Part shown: piece after piece, positions 9,205 to 18,702 of the stretch
Numbering within the stretch: the first letter of the stretch is position 1
How the letters are laid out: each line of letters starts with the position of its first letter
Notes under the pieces: model-generated
Database searches by the model: none
What the model saw: the letters and a program-made list of their open reading frames with translations, nothing else
What the model was told of the DNA's origin: nothing
Made by a program: the position numbers and the translations under genes
DNA from: Acinetobacter soli
GTDB lineage: Bacteria; Pseudomonadota; Gammaproteobacteria; Pseudomonadales; Moraxellaceae
Length of the DNA stretch: 64,000 bases
NCBI RefSeq assembly: GCF_000760595.1
Contig: NZ_BBNM01000002.1
Coordinates: 62,001 to 126,000, forward strand
Direction: 5' to 3'

Positions 9205-9837
9205 TTATTTCTTTTTGACTGCGGCATCCGCATCTGGCTGGAAGTTCGCAATGGCTTTATCAAGATCACCACCGTTACGCTTCACGGTTGCAGCAAACTG
9301 GTTACGGAACTGCAAGCCTAGATCGATACCAGATACATTGATGTTACGAATTTTCCATTGTGACCCTTTGTCTGCCAACTGGAACGACACTGGAATTTTT
9401 TCACCGTTGTTATTGAAGTCTAGCGTCACAACAGGATTTTTACTTCCGGTTTCTTTGTATGGACGCATGGTGTAAGACTGGTTGCTGTACTTCGCAAAAG
9501 CCGTACCGTAATTTTCAATCAGTGTTTCACGGAAGTTATTTTCAAACTGCGCACGCTGAGCCGCATTACTGTATTGATTGGTTGCATAAGTGCCCATAAC
9601 AATACGGGTAAAGGCTTGTGAGTCAATGTACGGATCAAGGTTTTGACGAACGATCGCTTTGACCGCCGCTGGATTGTTTTGCAATTTAGCATGATCGGTT
9701 TTCAAACGTGTAATCAGGCCATCTGCAACACGTTTAATAAACGCTGGCGGTGCTTCAGCGGGTGCAGCAAAAGCTGTTCCCATCAACATTGAAGATAAAA
9801 CACTTGCGGTGAGCGTTTGCTTAAATAATGTATTCAT
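9205..9837 (-). CDS. mlaC: periplasmic phospholipid carrier MlaC
   Basis: MlaC is the soluble shuttle that carries phospholipid between the outer-membrane MlaA complex and the inner-membrane MlaFEDB complex. The protein opens with a Sec signal peptide ending AFA-APAEA and has the tgt2/MlaC body with NLDPYIDSQAFTR and a C-terminal segment ending in KKK. I prefer the ATG at 9837 to that at 9843, because AGGA then sits 9 bases upstream rather than 3. It lies between mlaD and mlaB in the operon. No mlaA is seen in the window. Confidence 0.93.
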   Translation of the reverse strand: MNTLFKQTLTASVLSSMLMGTAFAAPAEAPPAFIKRVADGLITRLKTDHAKLQNNPAAVKAIVRQNLDPYIDSQAFTRIVMGTYATNQYSNAAQRAQFENNFRETLIENYGTAFAKYSNQSYTMRPYKETGSKNPVVTLDFNNNGEKIPVSFQLADKGSQWKIRNINVSGIDLGLQFRNQFAATVKRNGGDLDKAIANFQPDADAAVKKK

Positions 9838-9855
9838 GTGCATGCTTCCTAATAA

Positions 9856-10524
9856 TTACTCGGTAAATGACGGCTGTGCTTCAGAAGAAGCTGGCTCGGC
9901 CGTATTGCCCGTAGAGTTTGTTGATGATTTACCGGCACCACCCGTAATAAATTTGCTAATTAGATCTTCAAGATCCATTGTACCTTGGGTATTTGAAATT
10001 GCTTCACCACGCTTGAGGTAGTTCAGACCACCACCCGGCACGATCTTGAGATACTTCTCACCCAATAACCCATTTGTCGATACCATAATGTAAGCATCTT
10101 CATCGATACTGGTGATGGATTTCATGTTATTAATTAGTTGCTGTTCCATCGTTTTTTGTTGTGCTGGAGCAGCAGCTTGATAGTCTGCGCTGTAACGCAG
10201 TTCCTCAAGTGCATTTTTCTCAACCGTTTTAAGTTGCTGTGCATTAAATGTGGTGAGTTTGCCATCTAAATCAAATGAAACAGTAGCTAAGCGGGTCACT
10301 GGGTCAAGCGTAATAGACTCAACCCGCCCAATGGTCACGCCGCTCATGGTGACTTTGGCACGCGGCTTTAAACCGTTGACATTGTCAAACTGCGCGGTCA
10401 TTTTATACGGATCGCTAAGATTGGTCCCAGCAAGGCCACTCACTTTCATGGCTAAAAAGAACAATGCCACACCGAAAATAATCACAAATATTCCGACGGC
10501 CAGCTCACTTGTACGTGATTTCAT
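9856..10524 (-). CDS. mlaD: MCE-domain protein MlaD
   Basis: MlaD is the membrane-anchored MCE protein whose hexamer forms a lipid channel on top of MlaE. The N-terminus reads MKSRTSELAVGIFVIIFGVA, a signal anchor, then the MCE domain with AQFDNVNGLKPRAKV and VTIGRVESI. Here the MCE domain appears to have an insertion rich in Gln and Ala (about residues 95-130), and the C-terminal tail is rich in Ser, Asn and Thr. A longer frame exists upstream to 10578, but the ATG at 10524 is preceded by GGAGGT and overlaps the mlaE stop as TAATG, so translational coupling is likely. Confidence 0.93.
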   Translation of the reverse strand: MKSRTSELAVGIFVIIFGVALFFLAMKVSGLAGTNLSDPYKMTAQFDNVNGLKPRAKVTMSGVTIGRVESITLDPVTRLATVSFDLDGKLTTFNAQQLKTVEKNALEELRYSADYQAAAPAQQKTMEQQLINNMKSITSIDEDAYIMVSTNGLLGEKYLKIVPGGGLNYLKRGEAISNTQGTMDLEDLISKFITGGAGKSSTNSTGNTAEPASSEAQPSFTE

Positions 10525-11300
10525 TAAATACCTCCGAACATGACCGCAGTCAAAACAAAATCTGAACCCAGTACACACAATGACGAATACACCACCGTTC
10601 GCGTCATTGAGGTAGCAATCCCCTCAGGCGTTGGATCGCATGCATAGCCTTGATACACTGCAATCCAAGTACATACCAGAGCAAATACGATACTTTTAAT
10701 AATCCCATTGACGACATCGTGACCAAACTGGACATTGCTTTGCATACCACTCCAGAAAGAACCTTCGTCGACGCCCAGAAAATCGACCCCCACCATTTTG
10801 CCGCCTAAAATTCCGATGGCAGCAAAAATCACGGTAAGCATCGGCAAGCTCACAATTCCAGCCCAAAGACGTGGCGAGACAATTTGCTTAAGTGGATCGA
10901 CACCGATCATTTCCATACTGGCCAATTGCTCGCTCTGTTTCATCGAGCCAATTTCCGCGGTCAGTGCAGAACCTGCTCGACCGGCAAAAAGTAATGCAGC
11001 TACAACAGGTGCCAGTTCACGCAGCAAGGTCAAAGACACCATAGTGCCCAGCATTGCTTCACTGCCTACATTTACTAAAATTGAGTAGCCTTGTAAGCCG
11101 ATAACCAAGCCAATAAACAAGCCCGAGACGGTAATGATCAACAATGACATAACCCCAACGCGGTACATCTGGTAAATAAACCGAGAAAAACCGCCTGAAG
11201 ATGGCATGGAAAATAAAATCTGCAATAGCATCAGGGCCGCAACACCAATCCCTCGAACGCGCTCTATCACAAGCCGGCCCAGCCAAGCGATCGCATTCAT
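10524..11300 (-). CDS. mlaE: MlaE family ABC transporter permease
   Basis: MlaE is the permease of the Mla phospholipid ABC transporter. The 258-residue protein has about five hydrophobic segments and the family signature ELAPVVAALLFAGRAGSA, followed by EIGSMKQSEQLASMEMIGVDP, the coupling region. It overlaps the mlaF stop by 4 bases (ATGA) and ends within the mlaD start, so the three are tightly coupled. Confidence 0.95.
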   Translation of the reverse strand: MNAIAWLGRLVIERVRGIGVAALMLLQILFSMPSSGGFSRFIYQMYRVGVMSLLIITVSGLFIGLVIGLQGYSILVNVGSEAMLGTMVSLTLLRELAPVVAALLFAGRAGSALTAEIGSMKQSEQLASMEMIGVDPLKQIVSPRLWAGIVSLPMLTVIFAAIGILGGKMVGVDFLGVDEGSFWSGMQSNVQFGHDVVNGIIKSIVFALVCTWIAVYQGYACDPTPEGIATSMTRTVVYSSLCVLGSDFVLTAVMFGGI

Positions 11301-12115
11301 GGCGATACCTCTTTATCTAAATAAGCGCGCTGACTAAATTGATATTCGACAGGCCCTTCAGCTGATCCTGTCAGGAACTGTCTCACATAGGCCGAAGCAT
11401 TCGATTGCAATGCTTCGGGTGTGCCTTCACCCTGAATCTTGCCTTCTGCAACCACGTAAATATAGTCTGCAATCGATAAAGTTTCAGGTACATCATGCGA
11501 AACAATAATGGTGGTCAGATCAAGTGCTTCACGCAAAGATCGGATTAAGCGGGTTAACACACCTTTGACAATCGGATCTTGGCCTGCAAAAGGCTCATCA
11601 TACATAATCAGATCTGGATCGAGCGCAATTGCACGTGCCAGCGCAACGCGTCGATTCATCCCGCCAGAAAGCTCGGTTGGCATCAAGTGCTCTGCTCCAC
11701 GCAGGCCAACCGACTCCAGCTTTAGCCCCACGAGTTCGGCAATCAGATGCTCAGGCAGTTTGGTGTGCGCTCGAATAGGGAACGCAACATTTTCATAGAC
11801 GGACATATCGGTAAATAAAGCACCGCTTTGGAATAACATTCCCATTCGGGCGCGCGCCGCAAAGAGTTCGTGACGTGTCATGCTGGCAATATTTTTACCG
11901 TCTAGTAAAACTTGTCCTTGATCTGGACTCAGCTGCCCACCAATCAGACGCAACAAAGTCGTCTTACCTGTTCCTGACGGCCCCATAATCGCTGTAATCT
12001 GACCACGACGAATAGACAAACTAATGTTGTCATAAATGATACGATCGCCGCGATTGAAACTTAGATTTTGGACGTCAATTAAAGCGTCAGAAAAGGATGA
12101 CGTTAAATTATTCAT
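11297..12115 (-). CDS. mlaF: ABC transporter ATPase MlaF
   Basis: MlaF is the ATPase of the Mla transporter. The 272 residues show Walker A GPSGTGKT at about 45-52, the signature LSGGM at 149-153, Walker B LIMYDEP at 169-175 and the switch His near 207. It is the first gene of mlaFEDCB on the - strand. The start has only a weak ribosome site (AGGA 12 bases upstream). The family signature LSGGM, rather than LSGGQ, is usual for MlaF. Confidence 0.95.
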   Translation of the reverse strand: MNNLTSSFSDALIDVQNLSFNRGDRIIYDNISLSIRRGQITAIMGPSGTGKTTLLRLIGGQLSPDQGQVLLDGKNIASMTRHELFAARARMGMLFQSGALFTDMSVYENVAFPIRAHTKLPEHLIAELVGLKLESVGLRGAEHLMPTELSGGMNRRVALARAIALDPDLIMYDEPFAGQDPIVKGVLTRLIRSLREALDLTTIIVSHDVPETLSIADYIYVVAEGKIQGEGTPEALQSNASAYVRQFLTGSAEGPVEYQFSQRAYLDKEVSP

Positions 12116-12450
12116 AGCAGAGTAGATTCCTGCATTTTTTTAAGCTTGCATAATATAGCACTGAAACTGCTGAGGATTGTTATTATTTTGACAATGCAGC
12201 GTTTCATTCATCCGGGTGATGTTGCTGAAAAAGCACCGACAAAACGCGTATTAATCTTGGTAAAAATAATAAGAGAAATAGAAAATATTACATAACATCA
12301 AGACAAAACTTAAGCACGGCAACCACCAAGCGCGTGTCATAAGCGCCTTAATGAAGCCTGAGCTATGGTGATGTTTTTGATTACGCATTTATATAAAATT
12401 TCTTGATATGATTCTCAATATTGATCATTTTACACAGTTTTATCACAATA
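12116..12450 (-). promoter_or_regulatory. 335-bp gap holding the mla operon promoter region
   Basis: This AT-rich gap lies between the helicase terminator and mlaF, both on the - strand. On the - strand a TATATT/TATTAT element occurs about 45 bases before the mlaF start and is a plausible -10, but no convincing -35 is seen. I found no open frame with a ribosome site and no RNA gene here. Confidence 0.4.
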
Positions 12451-12478
12451 AAAAAGCTGGCCGAAGCCAGCTTTTTAT
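12451..12478 (-). terminator. terminator of the DEAD-box helicase gene
   Basis: The stem AAAGCTGGC / GCCAGCTTT on the - strand closes a short TTCG loop and is followed by a T run. It lies just after the helicase stop codon. Confidence 0.88.
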
Positions 12479-12491
12479 TTACTTTTGTGAA

Positions 12492-14402
12492 TTAACGGTC
12501 GTTTTTGCGACGACGATCACCTGATTCACGATTGAAAAATTCTTCTTTCGTACCACGATTTGGACGGTCTTCGCCACCAAAGCTACGTTTTGGACGATCT
12601 TCACCACCGAAGCTACGCTTTGGGCGGTCATCACCAAAAGAGCGCTGTGGACGATCACCAAAACCACCTTCACGACGTGCAGGACGGTCGCCAAAGTCAC
12701 GCTTAGGACGATCACCAAAACCGCCTTCACGACGTGGCTTGTAATCTACGCGATTGCCACGGTTGTCATCGTTTGAATCGAAACGCGGTTTATCGTTGAA
12801 GCCACCTTCACGGCGTGGACGATCTGAGTTAAATTCGCGACGCGGACGATCTTCACCACCAAAGCTACGCTTTGGACGGTCATCAAAACCACCTTCACGG
12901 CGTGGACGATCTGAGTTAAATTCGCGACGTGGACGATCTTCACCACCGAAGCTACGCTTTGGACGGTCGTCAAAACCGCCTTCACGGCGTGGACGATCTG
13001 AGTTAAATTCGCGACGCGGACGGTCTTCACCACCAAACGGACGCTCACCACGTGGGCTATCATCGAAGCTACGACGTGGGCGATCATCACGACCACTTTC
13101 GCGACGTTTGAAGTTACCTTCACCCTCAAAACGACGACCGCCGCCACCAAAGCTACGACCACCGCCATCACGACCGCCACGGCCATTACCGCCGCGACCA
13201 CGACCACCACCATCACGGCCTGAACGTGCAGGCGGTGGAGATGGCTCAAGACCTTCAATTTCAGAAACGCTTAAACGCGCATCTAGGTAGTCTTCAAGCG
13301 CACGAATCTTGCCACGCTCGCGGTAAGTTGCAAGTGTAATAGCTTGACCAGTACGACCTGCACGGCCAGTACGGCCAATACGGTGAACGTAATCTTCATG
13401 CTTCATTGGTAAGCCGAAGTTGATCACGTGTGAAATAGTTGGTACATCTAGACCACGTGCTGCTACGTCAGTTGCAACCAAGATTTTTGCTTTACCTTCA
13501 CGGATGCTGCGCAAACGACGGTTACGTACGGTTTGTGGCATTGCACCGTGCAAAGCAACAACTGAATGACCCGCTTCAGCAAGTTCTTCAGCTAACATGT
13601 CAGTGTCTTCTTGCGTGCTTGCAAACACAACAGCCTGATCCATTTTTTCATCACTTAACCAATGGGTAAGCAATTTTTTCTTGTGCTCAAAACCATCTGT
13701 CCAGTGAAGTGTTTGGGTAATATCAGTGTTGGTTGAATGACCCGTTTCAATGGCAATACGCTGTGGATCTTGCATCATGCATTCAGCAAGACGAATAATA
13801 CGATCTGCAAATGTTGCAGAGAACATTAAAGTCTGCTTACGGTTAGCAGCCAATTCGCTAATCGCTTCTAGGTCTTCAGAGAAACCAAGATCAAGCATAC
13901 GGTCAGCTTCATCAACAATTAACGCATCAACTTTATCAAGTTTAAGTTGACGACGGTTAACCAAGTCAAGCAAACGACCTGGCGTTGCAACAACTACTTG
14001 AGCGCCTTTAAGTTGCTGAATTTGCTTAGCAAAAGGCATACCGCCCATGATTGCAGCAATACGTACGCCTTTCATGTGACGAACAAATGCAATCGCATCT
14101 TGACTGACTTGCTGTGCAAGTTCACGCGTTGGTGAAATGACAAGAATATTCGGTTGAGTTACGGCGCGCATACGTTCTTTAAATGGAAGGAACGTATCTT
14201 GACCCGCAAGTGCATGAAGTGTTGGCAACAAAAATGCTGCAGTTTTACCAGAACCAGTTTGGCTAGAAACTAAAAGATCTTTACCTTCTAAAGCAGCAGG
14301 AATTGCTTGTTCTTGAACAGGAGTCGGGCTAGTAAAACCAAGATCCTGTAGTGCATTTTGTAGAGATTCGTGTAGAGAGAAATCGGCAAAAGTTTTGCTC
14401 AT
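12492..14402 (-). CDS. DEAD-box RNA helicase with long Arg/Gly-rich repeat tail
   Basis: This 636-residue protein is an ATP-dependent RNA helicase of the RhlE/DeaD type. Core motifs are intact: Q motif near TSPTPVQEQAIP, Walker A SQTGSGKT at 47-54, DEAD at 164-167, SAT, and HRIGRTGRAGR. From about residue 385 to the end the protein is a low-complexity tail made of RGG/GRDGGGR runs, then 29-residue repeats beginning GGEDRPRREFNSDRPRRE. Such tails bind RNA and promote condensates in other helicases, which I infer here. I place the start at the ATG at 14402 (MSKTFADFSLHE); a GTG at 14414 is also in frame. The gene has an unusually long structured leader. Confidence 0.93.
   Translation of the reverse strand: MSKTFADFSLHESLQNALQDLGFTSPTPVQEQAIPAALEGKDLLVSSQTGSGKTAAFLLPTLHALAGQDTFLPFKERMRAVTQPNILVISPTRELAQQVSQDAIAFVRHMKGVRIAAIMGGMPFAKQIQQLKGAQVVVATPGRLLDLVNRRQLKLDKVDALIVDEADRMLDLGFSEDLEAISELAANRKQTLMFSATFADRIIRLAECMMQDPQRIAIETGHSTNTDITQTLHWTDGFEHKKKLLTHWLSDEKMDQAVVFASTQEDTDMLAEELAEAGHSVVALHGAMPQTVRNRRLRSIREGKAKILVATDVAARGLDVPTISHVINFGLPMKHEDYVHRIGRTGRAGRTGQAITLATYRERGKIRALEDYLDARLSVSEIEGLEPSPPPARSGRDGGGRGRGGNGRGGRDGGGRSFGGGGRRFEGEGNFKRRESGRDDRPRRSFDDSPRGERPFGGEDRPRREFNSDRPRREGGFDDRPKRSFGGEDRPRREFNSDRPRREGGFDDRPKRSFGGEDRPRREFNSDRPRREGGFNDKPRFDSNDDNRGNRVDYKPRREGGFGDRPKRDFGDRPARREGGFGDRPQRSFGDDRPKRSFGGEDRPKRSFGGEDRPNRGTKEEFFNRESGDRRRKNDR
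12788..13050 (-). repeat. three 87-bp tandem repeats inside the helicase tail
   Basis: Near-identical copies occur with a period of exactly 87 bp (29 codons): the segment CTGAGTTAAATTCGCG recurs at 12824, 12911 and 12998. The unit encodes GGEDRPRREFNSDRPRRE plus GGFDDRPKRSF; the third copy diverges to FNDKPRF. Shorter 30-bp units (DRPKRSFGGE) lie further towards the C-terminus. The repeat keeps the frame, so gain or loss of copies would only change tail length. Confidence 0.9.
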
Positions 14403-14670
14403 AGAGAGTTTCACCCTAATGGGTGCTCCATTTTAATAAATACAAATATGGACATCGACAAAAGGCGGCACGGCATCTTAGGCTGAATAATATGAAATTC
14501 AGCAGCAATCCGAATAACGACGATGTAGACTATACGCACGCATGATTACGGCCGGAACCTGAAGAATCGCTGAGCGATTTGGGCGCAATGAATGGTCCTC
14601 TCTATGGACAGCGTGCGCATACAATGAATAGAACAGAATGTTCAGGTAATGAACGGAAATTTAAGTGCGT
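14403..14670 (-). promoter_or_regulatory. long structured 5' leader of the helicase mRNA
   Basis: About 265 bases separate the proposed transcription start from the helicase ATG, with no open gene in between. Inverted repeats on the transcribed strand are GAACATTCTGTTC (14631-14643), AATCGCTGAGCGATT seen on the + strand (14565-14579), GCTGAAT...TTCAGC (14482-14503) and CACCC-ATTA-GGGTG (14412-14425). The last hairpin stands between GGAG and the ATG: linear spacing is 23 bases, but 9 bases if the hairpin is folded out. Long regulated leaders are known for the E. coli deaD mRNA; regulation here is inference. Confidence 0.6.
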
Positions 14671-14676
14671 TGCGAG

Positions 14677-14704
14677 ATTATAGCAGAAACTTTTTAAAAG
14701 TCAC
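14677..14704 (-). promoter_or_regulatory. sigma-70 promoter for the helicase gene
   Basis: On the - strand a perfect TATAAT -10 lies at 14682-14677 and GTGACT, a four-of-six match to the -35 consensus, at 14704-14699, with a 16-base spacer. Transcription would begin near 14670, downstream of the suhB terminator. Confidence 0.75.
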
Positions 14705-14765
14705 CTTATTTCTCAGTTTTTTCATAATATGTTCTTTTTTGAGGCCTTTAAATGGTCCATCTGGT

Positions 14766-14798
14766 AAAAAAACACTCTCTTGATGAGGGTGTTTTTTT
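14766..14798 (-). terminator. terminator of suhB
   Basis: A 9-bp stem (AACACCCTC / GAGAGTGTT with one G-T pair) on the - strand is followed by a run of seven T residues, 20-55 bases after the suhB stop. Confidence 0.88.
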
Positions 14799-14821
14799 AA
14801 GTAAACTCAACCACATGGCGA

Positions 14822-15652
14822 TTATTTCGCCATTTCACCCCATGCAGGCACCACGGTTTGCATCAGTGGTTTAAGCATTTTCATTGAGGTCGCAAGCACT
14901 TGACCATTTTCAAACGAATCATGTCCACCGCGTGCATCCACCATAACGCCGCCAGCTTCTTTTACAATCAGCTCACCTGCAGCGATATCCCACGGTTTTA
15001 GGCCTACTTCAAAGAAACCATCAAAACGGCCCGCAGCCACATAGGCCAAATCGAGTGCAGCAGAACCTGCACGGCGGATGTGAGCACCTGCTTTAGTGAC
15101 TGCAAGCAATGATGCAAAATGTTGCTCGGCATAAGAAACGATTTCACCATTACGTTTAGCACGGTATGGGTGGCCTACAGCCAAGAACGTATTTTCTAAA
15201 TTTTCACGAACATTTACGCGGATACGGCGCTGGTTCATGACCGCACCACGACCACGACTTGCAGAGAACATTTCGTCGCGTACAGGATCGTAGATCACAC
15301 CGTGCTGGGTCACACCTTTGTGCTGAACTGCAATTGAAATACAAAAATGAGGGAAACCATTGATAAAGTTTTGTGTGCCATCCAGCGGGTCGATCACCCA
15401 GCACCAGTCTGCATCGTGGCCTTTGCCTTCTTGCAGACCAAACTCTTCGCCCAAGAAGCTATGGTTTTTGTAACTTTTACGAAGGGTATCGATCGTGAGT
15501 TGCTCGAGATAACGGTCAACGCGCGTTACCGGACCTTCAATGCCTTTCTCTTCAACTTGTAGGTCGAGCTTGTGACGATTCTGATGTGCTTTTAAAAGCT
15601 CTTGACCAACTAATTGAGCCGCTCGCGCAGCCATAACCACCATAGGTTCCAT
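14822..15652 (-). CDS. suhB: inositol-1-monophosphatase SuhB
   Basis: SuhB is a Mg2+-dependent inositol monophosphatase that in enterobacteria also binds RNA polymerase and helps rRNA transcription. The 276-residue protein has the metal-site motifs GEEFG (68-72), DPLDGT (88-93) and WDIAAGE (221-227). The frame stays open upstream to 15787 and overlaps dxs, but the ATG at 15652 (MEPMVVMAARAAQ) matches the family N-terminus and has GTGGGTG upstream. It follows dxs on the same strand with about 118 bases between. Confidence 0.93.
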   Translation of the reverse strand: MEPMVVMAARAAQLVGQELLKAHQNRHKLDLQVEEKGIEGPVTRVDRYLEQLTIDTLRKSYKNHSFLGEEFGLQEGKGHDADWCWVIDPLDGTQNFINGFPHFCISIAVQHKGVTQHGVIYDPVRDEMFSASRGRGAVMNQRRIRVNVRENLENTFLAVGHPYRAKRNGEIVSYAEQHFASLLAVTKAGAHIRRAGSAALDLAYVAAGRFDGFFEVGLKPWDIAAGELIVKEAGGVMVDARGGHDSFENGQVLATSMKMLKPLMQTVVPAWGEMAK

Positions 15653-15770
15653 TGAACACCCACTACAAATTTGAAGATTTTGACAAAGAATAATGCATAA
15701 AAGCGCGGCAATTCTATCAAATTGCCGCGCCTTTTGGTAAATAAATTCGAGTTTTTTTAGCGGAATGTGT

Positions 15771-17684
15771 TTAAACCGCTTGTACAATCCTTAACCAAGC
15801 CTTTTCAATTGCGTTTTGGACCCCCTCAGCATCCAATCCACAATTTTTTAGCATCTGGGCATGTGTAGCCTGATGAATGAAAGTATCTGGTAATCCCAAA
15901 TTCAAAACAGGCTTCAAGATTTGCGCCTGAGCCAAGTACTCATTGACTGCACTGCCTGCACCAGCCATGACCGCATGCTCTTCAACCGTTACAAATAAAT
16001 GCGTGCGTTCAGCCAGATCGCGAATGGTTTGCTCATCAAGCGGTTTGACAAAACGCATATTGACCACAGATACGCCTACATCATATTTTTGCGTCAATTG
16101 TTGTGCTGCCTCGACTGCAACAGCAACGCGGCTTCCAAATGCTAAAATCGTGATTTGCTCATCGTGAGTCGTACTCGACTCAAAGACCACCTCAGCCTTA
16201 CCGATTTCCAGTTTGCTCAAATTTGACTGAATCTCAACGCCTAAGCCTGCACCACGCGGATAGCGTACCGCAGCCGGGCCTGGATACTCATAAGCGGTAT
16301 GCAGCATTTGGCGGCACTCGTTTTCATCTTTAGGCGCCATGATGATCAGATTTGGCACTGTACGCATGTAAGCATAATCGTATGCACCTGCATGTGTCGG
16401 ACCATCTTCACCGACAAGTCCCGCACGATCAATACCAAACGTCACATCCAGATTTTGTAACGCCACATCATGAACCAGCTGATCATAACCACGCTGTAAG
16501 AAAGTCGAATAAATTGCCACAACAGGTTTAAGCCCTTCACAGGCCATGCCAGCAGCCAACGTGACCGCATGCTGCTCGGCAATCGCCACATCAAAAAAAC
16601 GCTCTGGATACTGCTGAGCAAATTTGACCATACCCGAACCTTCACACATCGCTGGCGTAATTGCCATTAAGCGTGAGTCTTGCGCCGCTTCATCACATAA
16701 CCACTGTCCGAATACATCAGAATATTTAGGCGGTGATTTCTTGGCTGGCGCAGTGGTCACAGGCGCGACTTTACTAATCGCATGATAAGTAATCGGATCG
16801 GCTTCGGCCGGGATAAAACCTTTGCCTTTTTTGGTATATACGTGAATTAAACGTGGCCCTTTGCGTTTTTTGAGGGCATTGAACACATCAACAAGCTGAT
16901 TGACATCATGGCCATCAAAGGGACCAAAATAATCAAAGCCAATCGCTTTAAATAAGTTATCAGCTGCATCGGTAGCCGACTGATGCAGGCGTGAATTATA
17001 GGTCCACTGCGGATGCGGCTGGACATAAGCCTGCCCCTCTGCATCGATATTGACCAAATGACCTTTTTCCCAAATGGCAGCCAAGTGTTTGGCAAAACCA
17101 CCGGTACTACATGAAATCGACATGTCGTTATCGTTGAGGACGACAATCAGATCTGCGTTGTGAGCGACGGCATCATTCATGGCTTCAAATGCCATACCTG
17201 CAGTCATGGCACCGTCGCCTACAATACTGACCACCTCACACGGATTTTTTTGGTAGCGGCGTGCCAGTGACATGCCCAAACCTGCGGAAATTGCAGTAGA
17301 CGAATGCCCGACACCAAAGGTATCAAATACCGATTCTTCGCGTGCAGGAAAAGCCGCAAGACCATTTTGAGCACGAATAGTCGTCAGTTGTTCACGACGA
17401 CCTGTAAGTGCTTTGTGCGGATAGGCCTGATGTCCTACATCCCAAATGAGACGGTCATTTGGTGTATTAAAACAATAGTGTAGAGCAACCGTTAATTCGA
17501 TCACGCCCAAATTGGCACCAAAGTGGCCGCCACTTTGACCTGCCGCATACAAGATAAACTGACGCAACTCATCAGCCACCTGTATCAGTTGGCTAGGTTC
17601 GAGCTGACGTAATTGTTGCGGATGATTAATTTCATCTAACAATGGCGTAACAGGACGGTGAGTTGGAATTTCGGTATACAACAT
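15771..17684 (-). CDS. dxs: 1-deoxy-D-xylulose-5-phosphate synthase
   Basis: Dxs condenses pyruvate and glyceraldehyde-3-phosphate to DXP with thiamine diphosphate; DXP feeds the MEP isoprenoid pathway and thiamine and pyridoxal synthesis. The 637 residues show the thiamine-diphosphate motif [17 protein letters not shown], the early histidine segment [15 protein letters not shown], and [15 protein letters not shown] in the pyrimidine domain. The start is the ATG at 17684 ([11 protein letters not shown]) with AAGG 11 bases upstream; a TTG three codons earlier is unlikely. The gene is divergent from ribA across a 300-bp gap. Confidence 0.97.
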   Translation of the reverse strand: MLYTEIPTHRPVTPLLDEINHPQQLRQLEPSQLIQVADELRQFILYAAGQSGGHFGANLGVIELTVALHYCFNTPNDRLIWDVGHQAYPHKALTGRREQLTTIRAQNGLAAFPAREESVFDTFGVGHSSTAISAGLGMSLARRYQKNPCEVVSIVGDGAMTAGMAFEAMNDAVAHNADLIVVLNDNDMSISCSTGGFAKHLAAIWEKGHLVNIDAEGQAYVQPHPQWTYNSRLHQSATDAADNLFKAIGFDYFGPFDGHDVNQLVDVFNALKKRKGPRLIHVYTKKGKGFIPAEADPITYHAISKVAPVTTAPAKKSPPKYSDVFGQWLCDEAAQDSRLMAITPAMCEGSGMVKFAQQYPERFFDVAIAEQHAVTLAAGMACEGLKPVVAIYSTFLQRGYDQLVHDVALQNLDVTFGIDRAGLVGEDGPTHAGAYDYAYMRTVPNLIIMAPKDENECRQMLHTAYEYPGPAAVRYPRGAGLGVEIQSNLSKLEIGKAEVVFESSTTHDEQITILAFGSRVAVAVEAAQQLTQKYDVGVSVVNMRFVKPLDEQTIRDLAERTHLFVTVEEHAVMAGAGSAVNEYLAQAQILKPVLNLGLPDTFIHQATHAQMLKNCGLDAEGVQNAIEKAWLRIVQAV

Positions 17685-17984
17685 ATGTGGCAAAGCCTTT
17701 TTAAGCCTGGCAAATCCTAAGCTGGGTAAATGGGAATTCGATACGCATATCGAATTAAATCACCTTCAATCAGCCACATTTCTAACGATGCAGTATTGAG
17801 CACAACTAACATGTGCTTAGGGTGGCGTAGATTATCCTGAATAATCTCACAATTTATCAACCATTATTGTCCGCTTTCTAAAAAAAAGAAAAGGTTCTGA
17901 ATAATTTCGACATGACAATTCTACCAATCTCTAAGCATTACGCTATACTTTAGCCGATTTCATTGACCTAAAGATGAGTAATTT
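17685..17984. promoter_or_regulatory. divergent dxs/ribA promoter region
   Basis: This 300-bp gap lies between two divergent genes. On the + strand TATACT at 17944-17949 is a good -10 for ribA about 36 bases before its start; the -35 (CTACCA, 17-base spacer) is weak. I see no FMN or TPP riboswitch consensus and no open gene. Confidence 0.45.
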
Positions 17985-18587
17985 GTGGCTATTGAGTTTG
18001 TCGCGACCTCTAAACTACCGACCCAATTTGGTGACTTCAATATTTCAGTCTTTCAAGATCCTGTAACGGGCGAAGAGCACGTTGCATTGTCTAAAGGCTT
18101 AGAGTCACCACCGACGGCGCCAGTGCTGGTGCGTATTCACTCAGAATGCCTCACTGGCGATGCATTTGCATCGCTCAAATGTGATTGTGGTCCACAGCTG
18201 CAAGCTACACAGAAACTGATCAATCAAGCAGGTCAGGGTGTGATTTTGTATTTACGTCAGGAAGGCCGTGGCATTGGATTGACCAATAAAATCCGTGCCT
18301 ATGCACTGCAAGATCAGGGACACGATACCGTAGATGCCAATTTACTGTTGAATCTACCTGCCGATGCACGCCGCTACGACATGTGTACCATCATGCTGGA
18401 TCATTTACAGATCAAGCAGGTCAAGCTGATTACCAACAACCCACTCAAACTGAATGCGCTAACCGATCTTGGCATTGATGTTACCGAACGTGTTGCTCTC
18501 ACAGTGGGCAAAAATCCGTTTAACGAGCAATACCTTAAAACCAAAAAAGAGCGCATGTCTCACCTCTATCAAAAAGATGACTTCTAA
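17985..18587 (+). CDS. ribA: GTP cyclohydrolase II
   Basis: RibA opens GTP to 2,5-diamino-6-ribosylamino-pyrimidinone phosphate, the first committed step of riboflavin synthesis. The 200-residue protein is a stand-alone RibA. The zinc cysteines are at about 55, 66 and 68 in [16 protein letters not shown], and the GTP-binding [12 protein letters not shown] is at 91-102. The start is GTG at 17985, chosen because [13 protein letters not shown] aligns with the known N-terminus of RibA. Only a weak ribosome site (GATGAG) is seen. Confidence 0.96.
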   Translation: MAIEFVATSKLPTQFGDFNISVFQDPVTGEEHVALSKGLESPPTAPVLVRIHSECLTGDAFASLKCDCGPQLQATQKLINQAGQGVILYLRQEGRGIGLTNKIRAYALQDQGHDTVDANLLLNLPADARRYDMCTIMLDHLQIKQVKLITNNPLKLNALTDLGIDVTERVALTVGKNPFNEQYLKTKKERMSHLYQKDDF

Positions 18588-18702
18588 GCGATAGATCATT
18601 GAAATTGACGCTTGAGTCATTTTTGGCTCAAAATCCCTTACTTTTTTTAAGGTTTTATGTTTTGATGATCAGACGCGTTTAAGTTTTTATTTGAGGCACA
18701 GC

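Noticed and set aside
12404..12427. Sequence resembling a Fur box (TGATATGATTCTCAATATTGATCA)
   Set aside because: The match to the Fur consensus is imperfect, and it lies between two - strand genes, at the far end of the gap from mlaF, so no iron-related gene would be controlled.
12754..13290. Long open frame on the + strand, opposite the helicase tail
   Set aside because: It is a by-product of the repetitive Arg/Gly-rich coding sequence on the other strand; its protein is only Pro/Arg/Ser low complexity and it has no ribosome site.
15653..15787. 45-residue N-terminal extension of SuhB overlapping dxs
   Set aside because: The family normally starts at the MEPMVVMAARAA position and a ribosome site precedes it; the extension has no homologous character.
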